Notes: generated by a model not told the origin, from the letters alone. DNA of 39,671 bases from Candidatus Moduliflexus flocculans (GCA_000739515.1 DF820459.1:516826-556496); one strand, 5' to 3'; counted from the first letter of the stretch, positions 16,705 to 25,425 are shown. A program made the numbers and translations.

Positions 16705-17964
16705 ATGATGACATTTTTGCGAACTAAATGGATATTCGTTGTCGTCATAACCTTGTCTCTGCTAACGCTTGTCCGTACCCAAATGTATTACGGGCGCATC
16801 TATCACGGCTCAGATGCCCAATTTTATTACGCGCTTGCGCATTCTCTGACCTTCGATCTCGATAGCGATATAACGAATAATCTTTTGTTGACCCCCTATA
16901 CAACGCCCTTTGATCCCAGTGGAGATGGCTCATGGAGTGCTGCCCCTCGGAAGGTAGATGGGGGGATTCCAAGTAAATATCCAATAGGGCTATCACTGAT
17001 TGAGGTTCCACTGCTTTGGGTGGGATATTTTGTCCGTTTAACGGTGGAAACTATAGGGATAAGTGTATCAGGAGCTATCGGGTACTCATGGATCGAATTG
17101 TGGTGTGTCGCTATAGGGCTGCTTGTCATTTTTGCCGCTGGAGTCCAAACGCTTTACGGACTTCTTATTCAAGAATATGACCGATTGGCTGCGATACTTG
17201 GAATCATTGGATGCTGGGTGGGGACGAGTCTTTTTTACTACTCCGCTGTCTTTCCATTCATGACTCATGCGGTTTCATTCGTGGCATTGACGCTGTTACT
17301 TAAAGTCATACGTGACATATCGAATACCAAAACGGTGAATAGTTCATTCGCTCTTCTTGGTGCTGGGCTTGCGGGAGTATTCCTGATCAGACCTCAACAA
17401 TTCCTGATATCCCTCTTTCTCTTGCCCGTTTTCGTGAAGGTTGTGCGAACTCGCCCTATGACTGATTGGGCGGTTGGTTCAATCGTTGGCGGTATCGCAA
17501 TACTGACGGCGATAGCAACTCAAATGTGGTTCAACTATTCTCAATTCGGAGTGGTCACAATTAGTGGTTATTCGACCGGTGGTGAGGGGTTTAATTGGTT
17601 CGCTCCACACCTGAGCATGGTATTATTCGACGCATCACGAGGACTGTTGGTATTCAGTCCGGTTATTGTAATTGCGGCCATTGGCTATATTTTATACGCA
17701 AGATACGTTCCTGGATATGTTTGGATCGCAGTCGGAAATGCGATAGCACAAATTTACGTGGTTTCGGCATGGTCATCTCCTGAACAAGGAGATTCGTTTG
17801 GAGCACGCATGTGGAGCGACAATACCGCTATTGTCGCAGTCGGGTTATCGCTCCTGTTCCATCGAACACCGGTCATTGGACGGTGGTTGACAACCGGAGG
17901 GATATTGCTGGCGGTCGGTTGGACGATGTATCTTCTTGCTCGATTTCTCGGTATCGGTAACTAA
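16705..17964 (+). CDS. Multi-pass membrane protein, GT-C glycosyltransferase-like (shorter relative)
   Basis: A 419-residue protein with about 10 hydrophobic helices. Outer loop 1 reads YYGRIYHGSDAQFYYALAHS, then a Leu-Thr-Phe-Asp-Leu-Asp-Ser-Asp run and SKYPIGLSLIEVPLLW. The late motifs are SRGLLVFSPVIVIAAIG and GDSFGARMWSDNTAIVAVGL. The same order (acidic loop with G-x-D, D-x-D, 'Y/H-P-I-G', 'GLL-x-F-x-P', 'W...aR') occurs in the gene at 11464, so I take them as distant relatives. This one lacks the large C-terminal outside domain. Codon choice looks less GC-biased than in its neighbours, hinting at separate acquisition. The donor and acceptor are unknown. Confidence 0.65.
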   Translation: MMTFLRTKWIFVVVITLSLLTLVRTQMYYGRIYHGSDAQFYYALAHSLTFDLDSDITNNLLLTPYTTPFDPSGDGSWSAAPRKVDGGIPSKYPIGLSLIEVPLLWVGYFVRLTVETIGISVSGAIGYSWIELWCVAIGLLVIFAAGVQTLYGLLIQEYDRLAAILGIIGCWVGTSLFYYSAVFPFMTHAVSFVALTLLLKVIRDISNTKTVNSSFALLGAGLAGVFLIRPQQFLISLFLLPVFVKVVRTRPMTDWAVGSIVGGIAILTAIATQMWFNYSQFGVVTISGYSTGGEGFNWFAPHLSMVLFDASRGLLVFSPVIVIAAIGYILYARYVPGYVWIAVGNAIAQIYVVSAWSSPEQGDSFGARMWSDNTAIVAVGLSLLFHRTPVIGRWLTTGGILLAVGWTMYLLARFLGIGN

Positions 17965-18078
17965 AATGTTGTCAATGCTGGTGCTATACGATGAAACGCA
18001 GGTTATACAACGCGTCATGGTTTTTTCAAACTCAATTGTATTATATCCAATTACTTAAAAGGTAAAGGGGGAGGAGCT

Positions 18079-18762
18079 ATGAAACTCACGGTTGTCATTC
18101 CTGTATATAACGAAATCCAGACGATTGAAGAAATTATCCGCCGGGTGCAGGCTGTTGAAATCGAAAAAGAGATCATTCTTGTGGATGATTGTTCGACCGA
18201 TGGGTCGCGCGAATATTTGCGAACGCTCAACGTTCCTAATATCCGCGTTCTGTTCCATGAAAAAAATCAGGGAAAAGGCGCGGCGCTGCAAACCGGCTTC
18301 GAGCATGTGACTGGCGATGTCGTCGTCATTCAGGACGCGGATTTGGAATATGATCCGGAGGAATATCCTCTGTTGCTCAATCCGATTTTAGCGGGAAAAG
18401 CGGATGTGGTGTATGGTTCTCGTTTTTTAACCGGCGCCGAGCGGAGGGTGTTGTTCTTCTGGCATTCGCTCGGCAATAAGTTTTTGACCTTCCTGTCGAA
18501 TATGATTACCGATTTAAATCTGACCGATATGGAAACCTGCTACAAGATGTTCCGCGCTGAGATTTTAAAGGAAATGAAGATTGAGCAGAAGCGCTTTGGT
18601 TTTGAACCAGAATTCACCGTCAAAATCGCCAAAAAGCGATATCGCATTTATGAGGTCGGCATCTCATATCATGGCCGCGATTATTCCGAAGGCAAAAAAA
18701 TCGGCTGGCGCGATGGAGTGGCCGTGTTATGGCATTTATTGAAATATCGCTTCTTTGTATAA
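18079..18762 (+). CDS. Family 2 glycosyltransferase, polyprenyl-phosphate sugar synthase (DPM1-like)
   Basis: A 227-residue GT2 of the dolichol-phosphate mannosyltransferase type, which charges a polyprenyl phosphate with a sugar from a nucleotide donor at the inner face. It shows TVVIPVYNE, the [10 protein letters not shown] nucleotide motif, [13 protein letters not shown], the metal-binding [20 protein letters not shown], and the acceptor-loop [15 protein letters not shown]. It has no C-terminal membrane helices, so it is the short soluble type. A strong GGGGGAGGAG ribosome binding site precedes ATG 18079. It fits as donor supplier for the two GT-C-like proteins upstream on the same strand. 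Confidence 0.9.
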   Translation: MKLTVVIPVYNEIQTIEEIIRRVQAVEIEKEIILVDDCSTDGSREYLRTLNVPNIRVLFHEKNQGKGAALQTGFEHVTGDVVVIQDADLEYDPEEYPLLLNPILAGKADVVYGSRFLTGAERRVLFFWHSLGNKFLTFLSNMITDLNLTDMETCYKMFRAEILKEMKIEQKRFGFEPEFTVKIAKKRYRIYEVGISYHGRDYSEGKKIGWRDGVAVLWHLLKYRFFV

Positions 18763-18813
18763 CTGTATTGACTCAGAACGTTATGGACAGAGCTGTCAGG
18801 CGCGATAGACAAT

Positions 18814-19608
18814 ATGTTTAATGAACGAAAATTCGATGATGATCAACTTGTCAGCGCGGCTCAGCAAGGAAATCAGCCCGCGTTAGAGCAGTTGATTTTA
18901 CGGCATCAGCGGTGGATTTATAATATCGCGATCAGAATGGTTGGCAATCCGCGAGACGCCGAAGACGTCACGCAGGAGATTCTGCTGAAACTCATCGCGA
19001 AACTGAATACCTTTCAGCGGAAGAGCAGTTTTCGAACCTGGCTGTATCGCATCACAGCGCATCATGTGCTTGACATGAAAAAGCGCCCGCAAGAAGAGCG
19101 TTTCGTTTCCTTCGAGCGGTTAGGCGCTTTAATTGATCAGACAAGTGACGAGGAGTATTTGGATGCGCGAATGGCTTCGCCAGATTCCGCGATACTCGTT
19201 GAAGATACCAGAATCCGTTGCATGATGGGGATGTTGCTCTGTTTGGATCGCTCGCAGCGCTTGGTCTTTATTCTTGGCGTGATTTACGGAGTGACGGCAC
19301 AGTTTGGCGGCGACGTTCTGGAAATCAGCCCCGAAAATTTTCGGCAGCAGCTTGCGCGAGCCAGAAAACAGTTGTTCAATTTCATGGATGAAAAATGCGG
19401 TTTAGTGAAGCCGACTAATCCATGCCGTTGCATCCGAAAAACTCGCGCGGCGATTGCTGCCGGGCGCGTTGATCCGGAGCATCTGCAATTTTACTCCCAG
19501 CATCTCCATTCTGCCAAAACAATGGCCGCGCAGCATGTGCAGACAGTCACGCTCGATGACATCGCCAGGCTGCGCGACCAGCAATTCTTCCAAAATCAAC
19601 CATTCTGA
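18814..19608 (+). CDS. RNA polymerase sigma factor, ECF subfamily with C-terminal Cys extension
   Basis: A 264-residue sigma70-type factor. Region 2 (about residues 10-90) shows QGNQPALEQLILRHQRWIYN, GNPRDAEDVTQEILLKLI and SFRTWLYRITAHHVLDMKK. Region 4 (about 130-195) shows LDRSQRLVFILGVIYGV and ISPENFRQQLARARKQLFNF. A tail of about 65 residues begins with CGLVKPTNPCRCIRKTRAAI, an extension seen in one ECF group that has a Cys-rich motif after region 4. No anti-sigma gene adjoins it. The tail stops (PF then TGA) while a neighbouring frame stays open another 12 codons, so a late frameshift is possible. ATG 18814 has no clear Shine-Dalgarno. Confidence 0.88.
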   Translation: MFNERKFDDDQLVSAAQQGNQPALEQLILRHQRWIYNIAIRMVGNPRDAEDVTQEILLKLIAKLNTFQRKSSFRTWLYRITAHHVLDMKKRPQEERFVSFERLGALIDQTSDEEYLDARMASPDSAILVEDTRIRCMMGMLLCLDRSQRLVFILGVIYGVTAQFGGDVLEISPENFRQQLARARKQLFNFMDEKCGLVKPTNPCRCIRKTRAAIAAGRVDPEHLQFYSQHLHSAKTMAAQHVQTVTLDDIARLRDQQFFQNQPF

Positions 19609-19633
19609 GAACCGCCTGATTTTTCGGCGATTT

Positions 19634-20108
19634 TCAAGAATTTGACGGAGACTCCGGAAACTTGAATCTCCTCTTGACAACATCATTCATGTCCTGCGGA
19701 GGCTGAACGGTTGGCGCAAGAATTTCTTTTAATGCGCGGCGAAAGACCTTCACTTTTTCCTCCGATTCCGGATGCGTGCCGAGCACGATGCGCAGGTTCG
19801 GATACGCCTGCTGCACGATTTTCTGATATTTCGACACGAACGGGCAGAAATGCTCGATGCACCAGGCAAAATGCAGGGCTTCAATATCATACTCTGCCAC
19901 AGCCGCAACCCGTTTTCAATATTTTCTCAGGCGCAACAACTGTCGGGCACCCTGCACAGCTAATCATTCCAACAAGCTCCAATGGTTCTTCGGACGGATA
20001 GGATTGGAAATATCCATTTCGTTCGCGCATATCCCGCAAACAGCCGACAGACGCGCAGTTCGTTTCTTGTATCGTATTTGCGCAAGTTAAAATCGCAATT
20101 CGAGCCAT
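19634..20108 (-). pseudogene. CGGC-domain protein gene split by a frameshift
   Basis: Two adjoining minus-strand frames together make one CGGC-domain (putative metal-binding) protein. The first, from ATG 20108 with GGAGAG upstream, opens MARIAILTCANTIQETNC, then SVGCLRDMRERNGYFQSY and SCAGCPTVVAPEKILKTG. The second continues as AAVAEYDIEALHFAWCIEHF, then CPFV...NLRIVLGTHPE and runs to 19634. The family pattern of an early Cys pair, a GCP centre, a His-Phe/Leu-x-x-Cys strand and a GTH near the end is complete only if the frames are joined. One extra base near 19905-19910 explains the break. It could be a real inactivating mutation, a programmed shift or an assembly error. Confidence 0.75.
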
Positions 20109-20343
20109 AAAAATCTCTCCTTTTCTTATTGTTCGGGAGACATCGAGTTGTCTCCATTATCTCGTTTATGCCACAATGTTCCTCTATGCAGATTTCATGA
20201 GGATTTGCTTTCATAGACGACGCTGAAACGATGGTGTGACGATGAAACACAATTTTTTGTACATATCGAGAATGCTTTTCTTTGACGCTTTTTACGACAA
20301 ACCTCTTGACAAATCTTTTCCTTCCCGTCATCTATCATATTGA
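20109..20343. other. Gene-free stretch upstream of the CGGC gene
   Basis: No credible gene. A TTGACA is present at 20306-20311 on the plus strand with no well-spaced -10 (TATCAT at 20333-20338 is 21 bases away). The remainder is AT-rich leader of the CGGC gene on the opposite strand. Confidence 0.35.
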
Positions 20344-20511
20344 TTATTAACTCATGTTACGCAACCGATTCGAGACGAATGACCGCACACTCCCCTCCGG
20401 GGAGGGGGTGGGGGTGGGTTCTTGACACGAGCAATCACTCACGGACGAACCCACCCCTTGCCCCTCCCAGGAGGGGAATTGTCGGCGGCGCTGCGTAACA
20501 TCAGTTATTAA
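20344..20511. repeat. 168-bp nested palindromic element (MITE-like)
   Basis: The ends 20344-20363 and 20492-20511 are reverse complements at 18 of 20 positions (TTATTAACTCATGTTACGCA against its partner). Inside, a G-rich arm (AGGGGGTGGGGGTGGGTTC, about 20400-20420) faces GAACCCACCCCTTGCCCCT (about 20450-20470). The whole is one long imperfect palindrome with a short centre. It has no coding capacity and the size of a non-autonomous mobile repeat. Confidence 0.65.
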
Positions 20512-20528
20512 AAATAAGCTGGCAGCCT

Positions 20529-20587
20529 CGTTCGTTGAGCGTGTCGAAGTGAGCGTGGCGTGTTCCCTTCGACACGCTCAACGAACG
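20529..20587. repeat. Perfect 20-bp inverted repeat, TGAGCNTGTCGAA family
   Basis: CGTTCGTTGAGCGTGTCGAA (20529-20548) and TTCGACACGCTCAACGAACG (20568-20587) are exact reverse complements around a 19-base loop. The arms share the TGAGCxTGTCGAA core with 11353-11403 and with the insert near 26470. Confidence 0.75.
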
Positions 20588-20660
20588 GGAATTTGTTATT
20601 GCCGAATTAAATTTTTATTGATAAATTCATCTTATAACCTTCGCCCTGCCTGGGTTTCAA

Positions 20661-21839
20661 ATGCTGGCAAGGCTACAAAATATTTACGCTATGGAACTCT
20701 CGTTATTACAATCACTGATCCGCATCCCCTCGATTTTCCCCAATGAAACCGCGCTGGCGCAATGGCTCTACGACTATCTGCGCGACGCAGGCTGGAACGC
20801 CAGGAAGCAGTCTGTCGGAGAACATCGTTTCAACGTCCTGGCTGAAAAAGGGAACGCCTCACGCGCCGTAATGCTCTACGGGCATCTTGATACCGTGCCG
20901 GTGTATGGCGAATGGGACACGCCGCCGTTCGAATTGACGGAGCGCGGAGACCAGTTGTTCGGGCTTGGCGCGACCGATATGAAAGGCGGCATTTTCGTCA
21001 TTTTAGAAGCCATCAAATCGCTGCCAGAACGCCTAGATAAGACCATCAAACTCGCCTTTTGCGTGGATGAAGAAAACGATTCGCTCGGCGCGTATGCCTT
21101 AAGCCGCGATCCGTTTTTGCAGAATGTCGCGCTCGTTCTTGTGCCGGAAATTTGTGATGCGTTCCCCCGGAAAGCAGGGGCAATCTCCGTTGGGCTTGGG
21201 CGACGCGGGCGCGTCGGCATCTCGCTTGCCGTCCCTGGCATCAGCGCGCATGGCGCGAACCCTGAACGAGGCGTTAACGCCATTCATGAAGCGTATAAAG
21301 TCATCGCCGCGCTGGATGCGATGCCGCTGATCTCGCATGAGAAATTAGGGCAATCCACTCAGTTTATCCAGGAAATTCATGCCAGAAGCGGCTCGCTCTC
21401 CCTTCCCGATCTCTGTGAGGTCTATCTCAGCCGCTTGCTGGTTCTGCCGGAAACCCCGGACGATGCGCTTCGCGATGTGCAAGAGCATCTTGATCGCTTA
21501 TACGCGCAGGGCATCTTGACTCCACAACGCGGCAAGCGCGTTCTCGCGACATTGGCGGAACGCGAGACGCCGTATTATCATCCATATATCACAGATAAGC
21601 GTCTTCCCATCATTCAACGCCTGCTTCAGCGCGTTCAGGCATTCGGAGAAGTCTGCGTCGGTTATGGCCGTTCAGTCGCGGACGAAAATATTTTCGGCGG
21701 GATCAATCAGATTCCGACCATCACGCTTGGTCCGCAAGGCGGCAATGAACATACCGCCAACGAATGGGTCAGCAAACAGAGCCTTGAAGAACGAATCGCT
21801 ATCTATCGCGATCTGATAAAACATCTTGAATTGGAATAA
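20661..21839 (+). CDS. M20-family metallopeptidase/deacylase
   Basis: A 392-residue M20 zinc hydrolase, the family of succinyl-diaminopimelate desuccinylase, acetylornithine deacetylase and carboxypeptidases. Metal ligands fit His75 in YGHLDTVP, Asp106 in GATDMKGG, Glu138 next to the catalytic Glu137 in DEEND, an acidic residue in PEICDAF (Glu163), and the late His in GGNEHTANEWV. The dimerisation domain begins at SVGLGRRGRVGISLAVPG with SAHGANPERG. It resembles deacylases of amino-acid metabolism (LysK/ArgE type) more than general peptidases; the exact substrate is not clear. Two starts are possible, ATG 20661 or 20691, neither with a good binding site. Confidence 0.87.
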   Translation: MLARLQNIYAMELSLLQSLIRIPSIFPNETALAQWLYDYLRDAGWNARKQSVGEHRFNVLAEKGNASRAVMLYGHLDTVPVYGEWDTPPFELTERGDQLFGLGATDMKGGIFVILEAIKSLPERLDKTIKLAFCVDEENDSLGAYALSRDPFLQNVALVLVPEICDAFPRKAGAISVGLGRRGRVGISLAVPGISAHGANPERGVNAIHEAYKVIAALDAMPLISHEKLGQSTQFIQEIHARSGSLSLPDLCEVYLSRLLVLPETPDDALRDVQEHLDRLYAQGILTPQRGKRVLATLAERETPYYHPYITDKRLPIIQRLLQRVQAFGEVCVGYGRSVADENIFGGINQIPTITLGPQGGNEHTANEWVSKQSLEERIAIYRDLIKHLELE

Positions 21840-21847
21840 GCCGCATC

Positions 21848-21894
21848 AGGAGTGTCCCCTTGCTCTGACTGCCAAAGCAAGCATTTGCGCTCCT
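21848..21894. repeat. Imperfect palindrome, AGGAGTG...GCGCTCCT type
   Basis: AGGAGTG at the left end faces CGCTCCT at the right, with CTTGCT and AAGCAAG pairing inside. The motif GCCAAAGCAAGC followed by GCGCTCCT is shared with the cluster at 35589-35695. It lies between the M20 gene and the hemerythrin operon and may also act as a terminator. Confidence 0.5.
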
Positions 21895-21914
21895 GAACCT
21901 GATGAGGAGTCTCT

Positions 21915-22313
21915 ATGAATATTGCCTGGAATAGCTTAATGACAACGGGTGTTCCTGAATTGGATGACCAACACCGCGACTTAATTGATACATTGAATCA
22001 ACTCGCTGATGCCATGTCTGCGAATAAAGGATCACAGGACATCGGGAAGATTCTGACATTTGCCGAAGAATATGCGCAATCGCATTTTCAGATCGAAGAA
22101 GCGTATTTCAAAAAATATGCTTGCCCCGCCAGCGCTCAGAATCAGCAGGAACACGCGCAATTTTTAGCGCGATTTCGCGAATTGCAGAGCCAATTCGAAC
22201 AACACGGCGCTGATTTTAAATTTCTCTCCAGTGTCTATCGCGAATTGTCAAATTGGTTAGTGCATCATATTTTAGGCGTAGATGTCCAACTTCGCGATGC
22301 GATTGGAAAATAG
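21915..22313 (+). CDS. Bacteriohemerythrin-like protein with one ligand changed
   Basis: A 132-residue hemerythrin-like four-helix protein, normally a di-iron oxygen carrier or sensor. The opening WNSLMTTGVPELDDQH is the bacteriohemerythrin signature. Six of the seven usual iron ligands are present: His20, His57, Glu61, His80, His118 and Asp123. The H-x-x-x-H pair reads NQQEH, so the first His is Asn76. That may alter iron or oxygen binding. A strong GAGGAG precedes ATG 21915. It lies six bases before the histidine kinase gene, so it may serve as the oxygen- or iron-related input of that two-component pair. Confidence 0.9.
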   Translation: MNIAWNSLMTTGVPELDDQHRDLIDTLNQLADAMSANKGSQDIGKILTFAEEYAQSHFQIEEAYFKKYACPASAQNQQEHAQFLARFRELQSQFEQHGADFKFLSSVYRELSNWLVHHILGVDVQLRDAIGK

Positions 22314-22319
22314 GCTGCA

Positions 22320-24068
22320 ATGCTAAAGCGCTATCTCTTCACCTTTACGCTTCTGATTGCGATACCGATTTTCGTAATTCTTGTGGTATTTTTTCGCGTG
22401 TTCGAACGCGCGTTGATTGATCAATTGTCCCATCAAAGCCTCGAAGCCACGCAGCAAATCGCGGAAGGGTTGGACGAAGAGGCGCAGCGCATCGCGCTCA
22501 TGGCATCGGCGTTAGCGTATAACTCCACCTTATTTGCGGAACTCAGCGCGTACGCGCATTCGACAGATTCGACCGCCTCCTATCAGGCGTCGCGCCGCAT
22601 CGCTGAACATCTTGATACCGTGTTTCAATACACCAATCAGGTCGGAGGCTTTTTTTTCTTCTTCACGAACAAAGAGATGCTCTATCACCGCAACCTTCCG
22701 CTCCCGCTGGATGAAGGCGCAAAACAGACCGATTGGTATCAACAGGCGCTGCACGAATCCGGGAAAACGCATATCCTCCAAACCTTTACGCTGCATGGCC
22801 GCGCCGCGCCAGCCGGATTATTTGTCTCCTGCGCGATTTCCCCGGGTAAGGAGGCGCTGCGACAGGGAATCGAGATGATCGTCGTCTCGTTCAAAAGCCG
22901 CGTGTATAGCGATATTTTGCTGCCTACACAGGCGAATGCGTTGAACGATTTTCTTCTTCTCAATGCGCAGCGCGAAATCATCCTTCCCTCAAACGTTGAG
23001 GAACGCAGCAACCTGGCTTCGCTCGATGTGAATCGTTTAGACGGCGTCACCACGCTTCAAACGCGCAATGCGTCGTATTTGGTGATTGCCAGCCCGCTGC
23101 CATATTGCGGCATGAAATTAATTCGCATGTTCGACTATGCAAGCCTGACCAGCAAAATTCGCGCATATAGCCGTTACGCCAGAATGACGCTGTTCGGGCT
23201 GGTGGCGCTGTTTTTGCTCTATACGGTGACATTCTTCCGCAGCATGATTCGCCCGCTTCGCAAGGTCATTCACACCATGAACGCCGTTGGCAAAGGCGAT
23301 ATGGACGCTCGCGTCGAGACCGATGGGATGCCAGAGCTCACCTCGCTCTGCACCGCGTTCAATCAAATGGTGGAAAAAATCCGCCGCCTCACCATGCAAA
23401 TCGAGCAGAAAGAACGCCAGCGAGCGCAGGCGGAAATTGACGCGCTGCAATTCCAAATCAACCCGCATTTTCTCTCGAACACGCTGAACGCGATCCGCAT
23501 GATGGCGACGATGATCCGTGCTGAAAATATCCAGAAAATGACCGCTGCGACGATGGCCATTCTGAACGCCAGCTTTCGCACGACTGGCGCATTTGCCCGG
23601 TTAGATGAGCAAATTGAACAATTGGAAAGTTATATCTATATCATGAAAGTTCGTTTCGGTGACCGCTTCGAGGTGGAGTTCGATTGCGATGAAGCGGCGC
23701 GCTCTTGTTTTGTGATGAAAATGCTGATCCAACCGCTCTTAGAAAACGCCATTTTGCATGGCATTCGCGAAATCGAGGGGCCGGGGCGGATTCGGATGGC
23801 GGCGCGGCGGGAGGCTGATCGTTTAGAAATTATCGTTGCGGATAATGGCGTGGGGATGTCGCCAGAAACCATTGCCGCTGTTTGGAAGCCGGAAGCGCAT
23901 CAGCACAAGGGATTTCAATGCATCGGCATTCGAAACGTGCATGACCGGATTCGGCTGTATCATGGCGACGCCTACGGCCTCAACATCGCCAGCGAGCCGG
24001 GACAGGGCGTCACCGTCATCTGCGTGCTGCCGATTATGACAAAATTGGCAGAGCTGAAAAGCGTCTAA
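22320..24068 (+). CDS. Sensor histidine kinase, YesM/LytS-like
   Basis: A 582-residue membrane kinase. Helix 1 is at about 5-27, an outer sensing domain (Cache-like by length) at about 30-285, helix 2 at about 290-308, and HAMP follows (SMIRPLRKVIHTMNAVGKGD). A coiled coil leads to the His_kinase domain with His383 in FQINPHFLSNTLNAIR. The ATPase domain has the N-box PLLENAILHGI, G1 VADNGVGMS and the end GIRNVHDRIRLYHGD. It phosphorylates the YesN-like regulator downstream. YesM/YesN pairs commonly control carbohydrate uptake, but no transporter is nearby. The ATG lies six bases after the hemerythrin stop, without a Shine-Dalgarno, so coupled translation is likely. Confidence 0.94.
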   Translation: MLKRYLFTFTLLIAIPIFVILVVFFRVFERALIDQLSHQSLEATQQIAEGLDEEAQRIALMASALAYNSTLFAELSAYAHSTDSTASYQASRRIAEHLDTVFQYTNQVGGFFFFFTNKEMLYHRNLPLPLDEGAKQTDWYQQALHESGKTHILQTFTLHGRAAPAGLFVSCAISPGKEALRQGIEMIVVSFKSRVYSDILLPTQANALNDFLLLNAQREIILPSNVEERSNLASLDVNRLDGVTTLQTRNASYLVIASPLPYCGMKLIRMFDYASLTSKIRAYSRYARMTLFGLVALFLLYTVTFFRSMIRPLRKVIHTMNAVGKGDMDARVETDGMPELTSLCTAFNQMVEKIRRLTMQIEQKERQRAQAEIDALQFQINPHFLSNTLNAIRMMATMIRAENIQKMTAATMAILNASFRTTGAFARLDEQIEQLESYIYIMKVRFGDRFEVEFDCDEAARSCFVMKMLIQPLLENAILHGIREIEGPGRIRMAARREADRLEIIVADNGVGMSPETIAAVWKPEAHQHKGFQCIGIRNVHDRIRLYHGDAYGLNIASEPGQGVTVICVLPIMTKLAELKSV

Positions 24069-24095
24069 GAACAGGAGCGCTGAAAGGGAAAACGT

Positions 24096-25313
24096 ATGCA
24101 TCAGGTTCTGGTGGTGGATGACGAACCGCTCGTGCGGTTGGCGCTGAAAAATATGCGCGATTGGGAGGAGTTCGGCTTCTTCTTCGCCGCTGAAGCCGCG
24201 CACGGCAAGCAGGCATTAGAAATTCTTCAAGGCAATCCCGCGATTGATATTGTGATTTTGGATATCACCATGCCGGTCATGAACGGTCTGGAAGTCATTC
24301 AGCAGTTGCACGCCTGCGAGCATCCGCCAGAAATTCTGATTTTAAGCTGCCATAATGAATTCGAATTTGTGCGGCAAGCCTTTAAATCCGGGGTGCATGA
24401 TTATGTGCTGAAGAGCGAGATGGAGCCGGAGACGATGCTGGCGCATCTTCAAACCATTGCGAACAGGCTTGACGCCGTATGTCCCCGGTCTGGGGCGCAT
24501 GGCGATGCGCTCATTGAGCAAAAATATCTGCGCCGCCGTTTCCTGCGTGATTTGATTTCCGGCCAATCTACGCCTGATTTACTTGTTGCGCCATTACAAA
24601 CCGGCATTCAGCGCGATGATGCCTATTTTTGCGTGGCCGCCGTCAATGTTCAGCAATTCGACCATATCCGCCAACGATATCAGGCTGCTCCTGGCGCCGC
24701 TTTTGTTGAACAGGCGCTGGATTGCATGGCGCAGGTGCTTGATCGGCAAGCCTTAGGCGAGGCGATCAGCCTGACAGAAGACCGCTATGCGCTTCTTTTT
24801 GCGCTTGATGCCCTTAACGCGGCATCTGGCGAAAGAATCGCGGAATGCGTGAAGGAAATCGAACAGGCGTTGCGGCATTATCTCGATATGACCATTTCTT
24901 TCCGGATTAGCCGCATCGAGCAGGGAGTCCGTTCGATTCCGCTGCTGTATCTGGAAGCGACGCAGCCGCTTCTGGAAAGCCGGATCGTTAAACGCGCCAA
25001 ACGCTACGTTCAGGAACATTTTCACGATCCAGAACTGTGTTTAAGCGAGATCAGCGAATTCGTCGGCATTACCAAAAATCATCTTAGCCACCAATTCGCG
25101 AAAGAAACCGGCGAGCATCTTCGTGACTATATCCATCGCCTGCGAATCGAGGAAGCGAAACGGCGGTTTCAAAAGGGCGATGTCAAGGTGTATGAAGTCT
25201 GCTACGATGTCGGCTATAAAAATGTCGAATCGTTCAGCCGCATGTTCAAAAAACTGACCGGCCAGAGTCCAAATCTTTTCAGTCAACAGACCTCAGAAGA
25301 GCATGTTTTTTGA
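24096..25313 (+). CDS. Response regulator, YesN/AraC-type
   Basis: A 405-residue two-component regulator. The receiver (1-120) has Asp8-Asp9, phospho-acceptor Asp56 in IVILDITMPVMNG, LSCHNEFEFV and the switch Lys in YVLKSE. A middle region (about 135-290) is a YesN-like linker. The AraC/XylS DNA-binding domain (about 300-400) has two helix-turn-helix units: LSEISEFVGITKNHLSHQF and VYEVCYDVGYKNVESFSRMF. The gene follows the kinase by 27 bases, so the three-gene operon is hemerythrin-kinase-regulator. The 3' end runs about 35 bases into an opposite open frame. Confidence 0.95.
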   Translation: MHQVLVVDDEPLVRLALKNMRDWEEFGFFFAAEAAHGKQALEILQGNPAIDIVILDITMPVMNGLEVIQQLHACEHPPEILILSCHNEFEFVRQAFKSGVHDYVLKSEMEPETMLAHLQTIANRLDAVCPRSGAHGDALIEQKYLRRRFLRDLISGQSTPDLLVAPLQTGIQRDDAYFCVAAVNVQQFDHIRQRYQAAPGAAFVEQALDCMAQVLDRQALGEAISLTEDRYALLFALDALNAASGERIAECVKEIEQALRHYLDMTISFRISRIEQGVRSIPLLYLEATQPLLESRIVKRAKRYVQEHFHDPELCLSEISEFVGITKNHLSHQFAKETGEHLRDYIHRLRIEEAKRRFQKGDVKVYEVCYDVGYKNVESFSRMFKKLTGQSPNLFSQQTSEEHVF

Positions 25314-25339
25314 GCGCGCATAAAGAACGAATCGCCGCC

Positions 25340-25425
25340 GGAGCGTGAAGCAACATGTCAGCGAGACGGCCTTTTTGCTGGCGGATGTTCGCCATGAGAT
25401 GCCGCGTGACGCCGGCCTGAATGTG
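25340..25425 (-). pseudogene. TPR-tail repeat A (truncated copy)
   Basis: On the minus strand this encodes IQAGVTRHLMANIRQQKGRLADML, a clear but worn copy of the TPR-tail repeat found three more times upstream. It lies directly after the truncated HigB-like coding part and in frame with it, so the chimeric open frame continues to 25279. The second half of the repeat (the IQEAV...HLAEAE part) is lost. It is the last of four copies in the TA mosaic. Confidence 0.6.

Noticed and set aside
19454..19645. Separate small gene at the end of the sigma factor
   Set aside because: Its first part is a shadow of the sigma frame; only its last dozen codons could be the continuation of the sigma tail after a frameshift, which I could not establish.
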